The notes under the pieces are model-generated. The model worked only from the letters and a program-made list of their open reading frames with translations, made no database searches and had not been told where the DNA came from. DNA of 39,528 bases from Planctomycetota bacterium (GTDB lineage Bacteria; Planctomycetota; Phycisphaerae; Sedimentisphaerales; Anaerohalosphaeraceae), in NCBI GenBank assembly GCA_019456225.1, contig VRUI01000046.1:1-39528 (forward strand). The letters are read 5' to 3'. Positions 31,667-39,528 of the stretch are shown in pieces; within the stretch, counting starts at the first letter, position 1; every line of letters starts with the position of its first letter. The position numbers were made by a program, and so were the translations under genes.

Positions 31667-32782
31667 ATGATAAATCTACTAAAAAATCTCGTCAAAGCCC
31701 GCTCGACTGCCGATGTCGGCGAACTTCAAGCGGCAAAGGTACTGGCTGATTACTTTGAAAATCTCCCGGTTGATGTTAATGTTGACAACTTCGATGGAAA
31801 CAGGGCAAACTGCAATGTCCGCGTAAAATCGACCGGCGAAAAACCGGCCCTGCTTTTTGTTGCCCATATCGATGTCGTACCGCCAGGTGACCAGCAGTGG
31901 GATTTCGAGCCGTTTGCCGGCATCGAACAGGATGGAAAGGTACTCGGTCGCGGATCGGCAGACATGAAAGCCGGAGTCGCCGCAACAGCCGCCGCCATAT
32001 CAGAGATTCTCGCAGAAGGTACAGAGCTAAAAGGCGACATAATCTTCACCGCCGCGGCAGGCGAAGAAACCGATAGTTGCGGTATACTTCGCTTTGTAAA
32101 TAACGACTTTGACACCCTTCCGCCGCTAGCCGGGATAATAATCCCCGAACCGACAGGCTTCGACATAGTAACCGCCCACCGGGGGATACTCTGGCTCAAG
32201 ATCACTACAAAAGGCAAAACCGCCCACGGTTCAATGCCGCATGAGGGGATTAACGCCGTTGTCCACATGGCAACGCTGATCAATGCTCTTAAGGACTTCA
32301 AGATAGATTATCCTGCCCACCCGCAGATGGGCGACTGCACGATGAGCATCAACCAGGTGCACGGCGGAAACGCCACAAACGTCATCCCCGACAATTGCAC
32401 GATCAATATTGACATACGCCCGGTCCCCGGCCAGCCGCACCAGGATATTATCGGCCAGTTGCAAAGCGTCTGCGACAAACTCACCGCCGCCGACAAAGAC
32501 TTCCAGGCCGAGATCCACATTGACCGATCAGTAGGCGCAATGGAATCCGACAATAATTCGGAGTTCATAAAAGACTTCAGTAAAATAACCACCGGCGCGG
32601 GCCCCATCACAGTAGTCTACACAACAGACGCCTCCCACCTGACAGACCTGAACATCCCAATAACAATATTCGGACCCGGCGAAACATCAGTATGCCACAA
32701 ACCAAACGAATTCGTAGTGATAGAAGAAGTACAAAAAGCAAAAGAATACTACAAAAAAATAATAAAACACTACCTGACATAA
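31667..32782 (+). CDS. M20-family metallopeptidase (ArgE/DapE type)
   Basis: A 371-residue amidohydrolase. Zinc ligands and catalytic residues are visible: FVAHIDVVP (H67, D69), GRGSADMKAG (D99), AAGEETDSCG (catalytic E133 and E134), PEPTGFD, and a late VCHKPNEFV histidine. The lid domain starts with the TAHGSMPHEGINAV dimer segment. These enzymes deacylate N-acyl amino acids, e.g. acetylornithine or succinyl-diaminopimelate. The substrate cannot be told from the sequence. The start has no good ribosome site, but the N-terminus fits the family length. Confidence 0.85.
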   Translation: MINLLKNLVKARSTADVGELQAAKVLADYFENLPVDVNVDNFDGNRANCNVRVKSTGEKPALLFVAHIDVVPPGDQQWDFEPFAGIEQDGKVLGRGSADMKAGVAATAAAISEILAEGTELKGDIIFTAAAGEETDSCGILRFVNNDFDTLPPLAGIIIPEPTGFDIVTAHRGILWLKITTKGKTAHGSMPHEGINAVVHMATLINALKDFKIDYPAHPQMGDCTMSINQVHGGNATNVIPDNCTINIDIRPVPGQPHQDIIGQLQSVCDKLTAADKDFQAEIHIDRSVGAMESDNNSEFIKDFSKITTGAGPITVVYTTDASHLTDLNIPITIFGPGETSVCHKPNEFVVIEEVQKAKEYYKKIIKHYLT

Positions 32783-33058
32783 CACGTACCGACAGCTTCC
32801 AGCCAGCTTTAATCCGTACTGTCGGCATCTTGCCGACAGCTTCTGCGGGCAAGATGCCCGAAGAACGAAGACAAGCAACAAGCCTGCAAACTCCCCCTGA
32901 CTACCAATTTGTCATTCCCGCGCAGGCGGGAATCCACTCGCACAACTACATGCCAAACCTATTCATCCTCTAATCACTAGGCCGACATAAAGCTCTTTTA
33001 CAATTTAATATAATTGTCCGGGTAATTTGGCGTATCTGCCCGCTTTATCTTTATATCA
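32783..33058. repeat. Gene-free repeat-rich spacer
   Basis: Contains CTGTCGGCATCTTGCCGACAG (an inverted repeat near 32819-32839) and CGGGCAAGATGCCCG (near 32847). At 32914-32933 is ATTCCCGCGCAGGCGGGAAT, a dRS3/REP-like palindrome of the GTCATTCCCGC kind. No gene is seen. Confidence 0.6.
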
Positions 33059-33865
33059 TTAGGGAGTCTCTGCTTGAAATTTAGGGTGCCGGCTGAGAAC
33101 ATCGAAAGCCATTTGTTTTATAGCGTTTTTATCCATTGGTTTTTCAATAAGATAACTAAATGATGAAATCAATGAAAGAAGGCTCTCTCTTGTTTTTTCA
33201 GGTGAATCTGTGCGAACTAGGACACGCTGAGTCATTGCGGTCTTTTTTGAAAACACATCGACATACATAGTATTTGGATTGACAGTCGTTCCGAATCGAA
33301 TAATGCCTTTTAAGTTTTCATTCTCAAAAACACCTGTACCATTTTGGTTAAACGTCCACGATTTTTTGAGATAGCAACGTTCCATGTATTCAGAAAATTC
33401 CTCCTTTGACATACAAAAGATTTGGAAGGATGTTTTGGGATATGTCTCAAGCGCCTTGAGTTCAACTTCAAAAGTAATACGATTTTTATGTAGAGGAAAG
33501 AAACCGTAGGAATGTCTTACGCTATCAACACATTCAATAAATGTGAAATGTTTATTAAGTAATTTTATCTTACCGATTGAATTTGGATCTAAATAAAACT
33601 GAGCATATCCAATTGAGAAATTGGCATTTAAATCAAGATTTGGGATATCTATTGTTTCCGGTTCATGAGCGAGTGTTTTAAAAGCTGAAACTTCAGATTT
33701 TACAAAAGTCCCATCAACAGTAGTTGACATCGTGTATGTCCCTTTGGCAATCATCCTATCATAAATACGACAGCGTAAAAACCTGGGCCGTACAAAAAGC
33801 ACCAGAAAGACTAAAGTCAATATGGCGGCTATGACAATAAATAATTTTTTTGGGGGGGTATTCAT
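33059..33865 (-). CDS. Membrane-anchored hypothetical protein
   Basis: A 268-residue protein with a basic N-terminus and one hydrophobic helix (about 7-27: LFIVIAAILTLVFLVLF), then an extracytoplasmic, beta-rich domain with no recognised family. I chose ATG at 33865 because AAGGGAATT lies directly before it and inside the longer frame that starts at 33883. It is probably a signal-anchored cell-surface protein. The base composition is AT-richer than its neighbours. Confidence 0.65.
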   Translation of the reverse strand: MNTPPKKLFIVIAAILTLVFLVLFVRPRFLRCRIYDRMIAKGTYTMSTTVDGTFVKSEVSAFKTLAHEPETIDIPNLDLNANFSIGYAQFYLDPNSIGKIKLLNKHFTFIECVDSVRHSYGFFPLHKNRITFEVELKALETYPKTSFQIFCMSKEEFSEYMERCYLKKSWTFNQNGTGVFENENLKGIIRFGTTVNPNTMYVDVFSKKTAMTQRVLVRTDSPEKTRESLLSLISSFSYLIEKPMDKNAIKQMAFDVLSRHPKFQAETP

Positions 33866-33956
33866 AAATTCCCTTTTATGCAAGCATTTTACATACCCAA
33901 GTAATACTTATCAATAAGATAAGTAATCAGCGTTTCAGGCAATAATTATTAGTGTC

Positions 33957-33980
33957 CATTCGTCCCGATGTACATCGGGA
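33957..33980. repeat. Short palindrome
   Basis: CCCGATGTACATCGGGA, similar to the prophage palindrome at 8229-8245. Intergenic. Confidence 0.35.
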
Positions 33981-34005
33981 TTCGTGGTTCTAAAATCGCA
34001 AGCGA

Positions 34006-34437
34006 TCACACGCTATTAAACCGGAACCCCTTTTCGAAGTTTTGCTCGAAGTCGAACACCCCGTCGAAATCTTCCACCCTGTCGCTGTCCTGTGCGCTCA
34101 TCCAGCCGTATTCTATCATCAGGTAAACGATCTCCCCGAAATCGCGGGTTGTCGTGATCCCCCACCGCCCGAGCACCATCCGCGCAAGCCGCCCCCATCT
34201 GTCCATCGCAAAATCGCCGAGTCCGCCTGCAAGCTGGGCACCACTGATATGATGAGGCTCAAACGATCCCTCGTACTCGGCGCGAAAACGTTCAACAGTA
34301 CGGCCAAGCCCTTCATAAACAAACTGCAGCGCCCGAACATCATAACGCCCGTCCAAAGCAGCGATCTCTTCAATTGTCTTTTTAGGTTCCGTCAAAACAA
34401 ATACTCGTAGGGTGGGCCGTGCCCACGCTGTTTTCAC
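34006..34437 (-). CDS. Minf_1886-family protein
   Basis: A protein of up to 143 residues. Its core (RYDVRALQFVYEGL, HHISGAQLAGGLGDFAMDRWG, ARMVLGRWGITTTRDFGEIVYLMIEYGWM, DFDGVFDFEQNF) matches the Minf_1886 family of Planctomycetes/Verrucomicrobia, which has no proven function. The first residues of the GTG-started frame (TAWARPTLR) are translated from a dispersed palindromic repeat, so the true start is probably further in, near the TTG at 34395 (LTEPKKTIEEI), although neither has a good ribosome site. Confidence 0.75.
   Translation of the reverse strand: MKTAWARPTLRVFVLTEPKKTIEEIAALDGRYDVRALQFVYEGLGRTVERFRAEYEGSFEPHHISGAQLAGGLGDFAMDRWGRLARMVLGRWGITTTRDFGEIVYLMIEYGWMSAQDSDRVEDFDGVFDFEQNFEKGFRFNSV
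34408..34432. repeat. Dispersed palindromic repeat, copy 2
   Basis: GTAGGGTGGGCCGTGCCCACGCTGT, 21 of 25 bases equal to the copy at 29514-29544. Overlaps the 5' end of the Minf_1886-family frame. Confidence 0.7.
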
Positions 34438-34498
34438 TTGGTTATTCGATATTCCTTGTTCGCTATTGGATATTCGCTTTCCTTATCAAGCCCAACCC

Positions 34499-34765
34499 AC
34501 AAAAGTTGTAAGCAAAACCCAACAAAACAAGCATAACAGTTTTTCAATTTAAAAATAATCCATGTTAATCCGTACTACAATCTTCCAACTTCTTGTGTTT
34601 TGTGCTCGTTTTTTAAAATCTTTTCTCTTATCTCTCTCTTTTTCTCGTTTTCCTCTGTGGCAAAATAACCGCCAGGAACAAAACAGCCATAACAAAAGTT
34701 GTACGCAAACCCCAACAAAACAAGCATCACAGTTTTTTAATTAAAAAAATAATCCGCGTAATCCG
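34499..34765. repeat. Two direct repeats of about 74 bp
   Basis: Copy 1 (34499-34572) and copy 2 (34692-34765) share ACAAAAGTTGTA-GCAAA-CCCAACAAAACAAGCAT-ACAGTTTTT-AATT-AAAA-ATAATCC and more, about four bases in five. They are 193 bp apart in the gene-free spacer 34438-34793, whose rest is AT-rich and contains CGATATTCC-type short-unit repeats (near 34445-34480). Confidence 0.75.
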
Positions 34766-34779
34766 CGAAATCCGCGGAT
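34751..34779. repeat. Dispersed repeat (ccgcggattt kind), inverted copy
   Basis: AATCCGCGTAATCCGCGAAATCCGCGGAT, the reverse complement of the type found at 8487-8517 and 10096-10126 in the prophage. It lies 15 bp after the metG stop. Confidence 0.65.
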
Positions 34780-34793
34780 AAAAAAAGCGACTA

Positions 34794-36809
34794 CTAATGA
34801 ACTCTCTGTCCAGGAACAGCCCCATCATCAACACCAAGAACGAACACATCCACACCACCCGGCCCAGCTGCGCACACCATACCTTCCGAAACCCCAAACT
34901 TCATCTTTCGCGGTTTCAGATTAGCGACACAAACCACATTCCTGCCGAGCAAGTCTTCCGGCTTGTATGCCTTTGAAATACCGGCAAACACATTCTTGCG
35001 AATTCCGCAGCCAAGATCAAGCTCCAGGTGCAAAAGTTTATTGGCACCTTCTACAGCTTCTGCGACAACGACCTTGGCAACCCGCAGGTCAACCTTCATA
35101 AAATCTTCGATCGTGCACTCCGGCTCGATCGGCTCGTCAAGTTCAGCCTTAACTTCCTCTCCCGCCGCGGGCGCCTGTTCTTGTTTACTCTCTTCGATCA
35201 TAGCTTCAACCTTTTTCTTATCAATGCGTTCAACAAGACGCTGGAATTTATTTATTTCGTGATCCTCTAAAAAACTGTTAACATCGCTGTAAGTCAGCTC
35301 GCCCGCATTTAAAAACGCCTCGATCTTCCGGGCAAACCCGGGCACAACCGGCTTAAGATAAATAGTCAGAACCTTAACAGCGTTAATAGTCGCCGTAAGC
35401 ACAACCCTGGCCTTCTCCGGGTCTTCCTTGATCAGCTTCCACGGTTCGTTCTGATCGAAGTAGCGGTTGCAATCATCTGCAAGCGAAGCAACCTTCCGCA
35501 TAGCCGCCGAATAATTAAGCCCCTCGAAATCAACCGCAATTTCAGTCTTTGCATCCTGCAGCTTCTCAACAAGCGCCCGGCCCTCATCGTCGAGTGTGCC
35601 AAGCCTGCCGCCCAGCTTCTTAGTAAGCATAGGACCCGAGCGACTCGCCAGGTTAGCAAGCTTACCAACCAAATCAGAGTTCACCCGTGCCGTAAAATCT
35701 TCCATGCTAAGATCGATATCGTCGATCCCGCTGGAAAGTTTGCAAGCATAGTAATAACGCAGATACTCAGGATCCAGATGATTCAGATAAGTCTCGGCTT
35801 TTATGAAAGTGCCCTTGCTCTTACTCATCTTCTGCCCGTTAACCGTAAGGAACCCGTGTACAAAAAGTTTATTCGCCACCTTCATATGCCCGCTGATAAG
35901 CATCGCAGGCCAGAACAAAGCATGAAAATACATAATGTCCTTACCGATGAAATGGTAAAGCTCCCAGTCCTTACTGTTCCAAAGTTCCTCAAAATCGCGC
36001 CCGTTCTTATCGCAGTAATTCTTACACGAAGCCATATACCCGATCGGCGCATCGAGCCAAACATAAAAGAACTTGTTATCTTCGCCAGGGATCTTAAACC
36101 CGAAGTAAGGACCGTCACGAGAAATATCCCAGTCCTTAAGGCCCGTCTTAAACCACTCATCGAGCTTGTTTAGAACCGAAACCTGGACATACCCGTCTTC
36201 GACAAGCTCCTTAAGCCTGTCGCCGTAGTCTTCAAGTTTAAAGAAGTAATGCGTACTCTTTCTTCTTATGGGAACACTGCCGCATTCACGGCATGCCGGA
36301 TTTATCAGCTCGGTTGGCTGATGCGTACCTCCGCATGAATCACATGAATCACCGTACTGATCCTCGGCTTTGCAGCGCGGGCAAGCCCCAAGGATATACC
36401 TGTCCGGCAGCCACATATCGCACTTATCGCAATAAGCCTGCTCGATCTCTTTCTGAACGATAGAATCGTTTTTGACGGCACTGTTATAAAGCTGCTCGCT
36501 AAAGATACGGTTCTCTTCGGAATGCGTCGTGTAGTAGTTATCGAACAAAACCTCAAACCCGTCAAAATCACGCAAGTGTTCGGCGTGAACACGTTCGATA
36601 AGTTTTTCCGGCGTGACACCTTCATCGCGTGCACGGATCATCACAGGAGTACCATGGGTATCGTCGGCGCAAAAATACAAACATTCATTCCCGCAAAGCC
36701 TCTGAAACCGAACCCACATATCCGTCTGCAGATACTCGACAAGGTGCCCAATATGTATCGGCCCGTTCGCATAAGGAAGAGCCGAAGTTACAACGATCTT
36801 ACGTGCCAT
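34794..36809 (-). CDS. metG: Methionyl-tRNA synthetase
   Basis: A 671-residue class I synthetase that charges tRNA-Met. It has the HIGH motif [11 protein letters not shown], a zinc-binding connective insert with four cysteine pairs (CDKC, CPRC, CDSC, CREC), the KMSKSKGTF loop, and the anticodon-binding helical domain. The C-terminal 110 residues are an EMAP/Trbp111-like tRNA-binding OB fold ([20 protein letters not shown]... [16 protein letters not shown]), as in E. coli-type MetG dimers. ATG at 36809 is chosen because GGGAG lies before it; the frame from 36821 starts with TTG in that site. An [14 protein letters not shown] linker joins the domains. Confidence 0.96.
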   Translation of the reverse strand: MARKIVVTSALPYANGPIHIGHLVEYLQTDMWVRFQRLCGNECLYFCADDTHGTPVMIRARDEGVTPEKLIERVHAEHLRDFDGFEVLFDNYYTTHSEENRIFSEQLYNSAVKNDSIVQKEIEQAYCDKCDMWLPDRYILGACPRCKAEDQYGDSCDSCGGTHQPTELINPACRECGSVPIRRKSTHYFFKLEDYGDRLKELVEDGYVQVSVLNKLDEWFKTGLKDWDISRDGPYFGFKIPGEDNKFFYVWLDAPIGYMASCKNYCDKNGRDFEELWNSKDWELYHFIGKDIMYFHALFWPAMLISGHMKVANKLFVHGFLTVNGQKMSKSKGTFIKAETYLNHLDPEYLRYYYACKLSSGIDDIDLSMEDFTARVNSDLVGKLANLASRSGPMLTKKLGGRLGTLDDEGRALVEKLQDAKTEIAVDFEGLNYSAAMRKVASLADDCNRYFDQNEPWKLIKEDPEKARVVLTATINAVKVLTIYLKPVVPGFARKIEAFLNAGELTYSDVNSFLEDHEINKFQRLVERIDKKKVEAMIEESKQEQAPAAGEEVKAELDEPIEPECTIEDFMKVDLRVAKVVVAEAVEGANKLLHLELDLGCGIRKNVFAGISKAYKPEDLLGRNVVCVANLKPRKMKFGVSEGMVCAAGPGGVDVFVLGVDDGAVPGQRVH

Positions 36810-36821
36810 TATTACTCCCAA

Positions 36822-36941
36822 AGTACCGCCGGCATCCTACCGGCAAAAAATTAAAATAGTTTCGGCCGCCAGGCCGAATCCAAAATTCGTAATTCGTAAT
36901 TCGTAATTCCAGACTGATCGCCAGATCAGTCTGATATGCGG
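36822..36941. repeat. Repeat-rich spacer between metG and PSP1 gene
   Basis: Contains GCCGGCATCCTACCGGC, CGGCCGCCAGGCCG, three tandem AATTCGT units (36884-36908) and a perfect 10-bp hairpin CAGACTGATC-GCCA-GATCAGTCTG (36910-36933). No gene. Confidence 0.6.
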
Positions 36942-38057
36942 TCAGTCTGTTTTCCCGCTTTCGCCGGCTGGCTTTTTCTTGCGGCGTCGTCGGCGTTTCC
37001 GTTTCTTCTTTGGAGGCCCGTCACCTTCTGCGGCCCCTTCGGCATCTGCTGCTTTCTCATAGCCCATCTCATCGACCCCGTCAACCGGCATACCTTTCGC
37101 AGCTCTTGCCTTTCGAGCCTCAGCAGGCTTTACAGCGGCAGCCAGTTCGGCAGCCTCACCGGTCAGAACCTCGATCTCGCTAACCGGAAACGCCTCACGT
37201 TTACCATCGGCAAAAACCACACTCACAAGCTGCGTAAGTATCTGACAATCGATAACCTTACCCGTTCCCGAAGGAGTATTGACCATGGCATTCTTGCCCG
37301 GCATCGTCTTTTTAAGCTCTCTGTAGGTACTGTCCTCATAACGCAAACAGCACTTGAGCCTGCCGCAATGCCCCGATATCTTGGAAGGATCGAGAGTCGC
37401 CTTCTGAGTCTTCGCCATCCGCATATTTACCGGGGCGAGAATCTTTAGGAAACGCTTGCAGCAGCACTGCTGACCGCAACTCTCATAATCGCCGATAAGT
37501 CTGGCCTCGTCACGGGCGCCAACCTGCCGAAGTTCTATACGCGTCTGATATTCCTTGGCAAGGGTCTTAACAAGATCACGAAAATCGACACGTGTCTCGC
37601 TCAGGAAATATATAACGATACGCTCACCGCCGAGAAGATGCTCGGAGTCAACCATCTTCATAGGAAGTTCCAAATCTTTGGCAAGCTTCTGGGCAAACTT
37701 CAATTCATCACGAGCAGAAACCTCGAGATGCTCGGCTTCCATAATATCTTCGGGTTTGGCATAGCGAACAAAAGTTCCGCCCTCGGCAAGCGGGTAGTCC
37801 TTGGATCGCTTTTCGTAATACTTTTCGATCTGCTTGCAGCTGTCCTTGAAACGACCGCCCTTATAACAGAACGGCCCGACAATATCGCCAAGTTCAAGCC
37901 CGCGTTTAGTCTTAATAACAACACGCGTACGGGTCTTTTCAACATGCACCCCATTATGCGTAAACCATCCGAAAAAACCCATCCGGCCGTACCGAATAAG
38001 AAGCAAATTCTTATTATCTTTAGGCCCCTTGGCCTTACCTGTATCTGTCTGTACCAT
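36942..38057 (-). CDS. PSP1-domain protein, RicT/YaaT-like
   Basis: A 371-residue cytoplasmic protein. Residues about 30-200 are a PSP1/N-terminal region (VVIKTKRGLELGDIVGPF, RDELKFAQKLAKDLELPMKMVDSEHLL). The C-terminal part shows CGQQCCCKRFL, then VNMRMAKTQKATLDPSKISGHCGRLKCCL, the conserved cysteines that hold an iron-sulfur cluster in Bacillus RicT. RicT acts with RicA and RicF in mRNA maturation. An added tail of over 60 residues ends in a highly basic run (KKKRKRRRRRKKK), which suggests RNA binding. It is followed, upstream, by holB, the same neighbours as yaaT-holB in Bacillus. Confidence 0.85.
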   Translation of the reverse strand: MVQTDTGKAKGPKDNKNLLLIRYGRMGFFGWFTHNGVHVEKTRTRVVIKTKRGLELGDIVGPFCYKGGRFKDSCKQIEKYYEKRSKDYPLAEGGTFVRYAKPEDIMEAEHLEVSARDELKFAQKLAKDLELPMKMVDSEHLLGGERIVIYFLSETRVDFRDLVKTLAKEYQTRIELRQVGARDEARLIGDYESCGQQCCCKRFLKILAPVNMRMAKTQKATLDPSKISGHCGRLKCCLRYEDSTYRELKKTMPGKNAMVNTPSGTGKVIDCQILTQLVSVVFADGKREAFPVSEIEVLTGEAAELAAAVKPAEARKARAAKGMPVDGVDEMGYEKAADAEGAAEGDGPPKKKRKRRRRRKKKPAGESGKTD

Positions 38058-38108
38058 ATATTAGCTTCGGCCAAAAGCCGATTCCTTAATTCGTAATTAG
38101 TAATTGAT

Positions 38109-39227
38109 TTAAATTGTACTGCATCCGGCGATATTTAACAACAATTCCTCAAAAATCAGTTTTTCATTCACACTGCAGTCGACCCAACGCAAATTCTCAT
38201 ACGCCTTGGTGATCTTATCAGCGGCACCATCGGCGCTGAATCTGCCCGCAAAAGTGGCGATCTCAGACCTCTGATCGCAATTTATCAATGCGGCATCGTC
38301 GCCCACCGAAAGCCGAATAGCATCGGAAAACGCCGAAACCACCATCCGGATAAGACCTTTGGCGGCCCGGCGGTTGAGATCTGTCTTGCTCAAAGACTTA
38401 TTTCTCGCTGAAAAAGCTTCCGATATTTTCTTAGATGCCGCGCTCATACGCTCGGCAAGTTCCAGGCTGTCACCAAGGTGATACACCGACAAAGCCGAAA
38501 CGATCTCTCTTTTTATCCCAAAAATACCGTTTTCGCCAACCTCAACCGAGGCCCAGTCCATCGCAGTGCCAAGACTTAACTCGCTGAACCTGGCCCAATA
38601 CCTTGCCTGCTGAGGGTCTACTGACATTTGTACAAGCTTTTCGACGATTATGTTCTCGGCAATTTCGCCGAATCTGATTACCTGGCAGCGGGATCTGGTT
38701 GTTGGCAGCATTTTTTCGATGCTGTTGCACAAAAGTATGATCACGCAATATGCGGGCGGCTCTTCCAGAACTTTTAGCAGCGCATTTTGAGAATGGGCGT
38801 TCAGGCGGTGCGATTCTTTGACGACATAGACCGAATAATCGCTCATTTTAGGCTTAGAATGCACTTTTTCGATTAGGAATTCGGTGATCACATCCTTGGG
38901 CAGATCTACTGGGGTCTTTTTGTTTTTGCCGTCTTTGGTAAACTGGATTAGCTCTTTGTATATAGGCTTGAAGTCCGGATGGCCGCCGCCGTCGAATACC
39001 ATGCACGACTGGCACTTGCCGCAGCTGTCATGAAAAACGCCCTCAGGCCCTTCAGAGACCGTTTTTTCTTGACAAAGCAGCATTTTTGCCCAGGCACTGG
39101 CCGCGCTGAACTTGCCGATTCCGTCGGCTCCGGCGAATATGTATGCGTGCCCCTGGCGGCCGGCTGTGTAGGCCCGCTGCATCGAGTTTATGGCACGATC
39201 CTGACAAAATATATCCTTCAAATTCAT
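38109..39227 (-). CDS. holB: DNA polymerase III delta-prime subunit
   Basis: A 372-residue clamp-loader protein. N-terminal AAA+ fold: IFCQDRAINSMQRAYTAGRQGHAYIFAGADGIGK, with a modified P-loop; a zinc module (CGKCQSC); NALLKVLEEPP; and the sensor-1 motif TTRSRCQ. It joins DnaX subunits to load the sliding clamp. Variation in the Walker A-like GADGIGKF is normal for delta-prime, which need not hydrolyse ATP. A spacer of 51 nt separates it from the PSP1 gene, whose pairing with holB is conserved in Firmicutes. Confidence 0.9.
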   Translation of the reverse strand: MNLKDIFCQDRAINSMQRAYTAGRQGHAYIFAGADGIGKFSAASAWAKMLLCQEKTVSEGPEGVFHDSCGKCQSCMVFDGGGHPDFKPIYKELIQFTKDGKNKKTPVDLPKDVITEFLIEKVHSKPKMSDYSVYVVKESHRLNAHSQNALLKVLEEPPAYCVIILLCNSIEKMLPTTRSRCQVIRFGEIAENIIVEKLVQMSVDPQQARYWARFSELSLGTAMDWASVEVGENGIFGIKREIVSALSVYHLGDSLELAERMSAASKKISEAFSARNKSLSKTDLNRRAAKGLIRMVVSAFSDAIRLSVGDDAALINCDQRSEIATFAGRFSADGAADKITKAYENLRWVDCSVNEKLIFEELLLNIAGCSTI

Positions 39228-39528
39228 CGAAATTCCCCGATTTCACAGTAATTAAGCAATAATACCACATTGGGCACCATTTTTAAAGCGCAACTGGTGT
39301 GAATTACTGTTTTTTTACAGGGCAGCTGATTTTGTCGTATTGTAGACATTGTCGACATTTCCCACCTGTCGTTTTGGGCGTTTTTTTTGAAATATATTGA
39401 AATTAATTGAGATAAATCGCGATATTTTGACTTTTTTTGAATTATTTTGACTAAAAGTGCGCGCTTTTGAACGTTTTTTGACACCTAATTCAGAGGTAAA
39501 CTAAATTCTTGATACCCGTAGTGTCGCT
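39228..39528. other. Gene-free AT-rich region at window end
   Basis: T-rich on the plus strand, with TTGTAGACATTGTCGACATT and long homopolymer T-runs. The open frame at 39224-39484 is lysine/isoleucine-rich and has no ribosome site. No gene or clear signal. Confidence 0.4.

Noticed and set aside
39224-39484. Leftward frame upstream of holB
   Set aside because: Translated AT-rich DNA with no ribosome site or recognisable features.

Overview
The window splits into two parts. Positions 1 to about 25.9 kb are most of a Mu-like transposable prophage, truncated by the left edge of the window. From about 26.1 kb to the end is ordinary bacterial chromosome. The host is probably a planctomycete, most likely of the Phycisphaerae/Sedimentisphaerales type. 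This rests on a Minf_1886-family gene (a family I associate with Planctomycetes and Verrucomicrobia), a linked holB / PSP1 (RicT/YaaT-like) / metG group, and abundant short dispersed intergenic repeats. The assignment is inference; the window has no rRNA gene.

Prophage, left arm (45-8262, all leftward): a late head module read from right to left. It runs from a lipoprotein through DUF2730-like, VpaChn25_0724-like and Mu gp27-like small terminase genes to the large terminase, a portal fused to a MuF head-morphogenesis domain, the prohead protease, the HK97-type major capsid protein and a capsid-associated protein. Tail assembly genes are not seen and probably lie to the left of the window. In front of this operon is a good leftward promoter, then two tandem hairpins with the same UUGCAG loop, then a strong intrinsic terminator. 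This predicts a small RNA of about 106 nt, or an attenuator/antitermination leader.

Cargo (8467-11224, leftward): a compact four-gene cluster. It encodes a pentapeptide-repeat protein fused to a potassium-channel pore, a TIR-domain protein, a 61-residue membrane protein and a zinc-ribbon two-helix membrane protein. None looks needed for phage growth, and the set resembles an anti-phage or abortive-infection cassette. This is the best candidate for an undescribed system.

Prophage, centre (11.6-19.5 kb): a divergent control region. A leftward TTG-start gene faces a rightward ribbon-helix-helix-like gene across an AT-rich stretch with 10-bp tandem repeats. The rightward early operon follows: a CII/CP76-type regulator, zinc-binding protein, DDE transposase (MuA-like), AAA ATPase target selector (MuB-like), GemA-like, Gam-like and small winged-helix proteins. 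Upstream of it are a tRNA-like cloverleaf, a 14-codon mini-ORF and a long hairpin. Prophage, right arm (19.5-25.55 kb, rightward): small phage proteins and a set of tail-fibre or tail-spike proteins, ending in AT-rich DNA with repeated motifs that may be the right end.

Host part: a small coiled-coil gene, clpC, then (leftward) an RNase HI-PurN fusion and a CT398-type zinc-ribbon coiled-coil protein; rightward an M20 peptidase; then leftward an anchored hypothetical protein, a Minf_1886-family protein, metG, a PSP1-domain protein and holB. The intergenic DNA is full of short dispersed repeats, some of which run into coding sequence and form protein termini.
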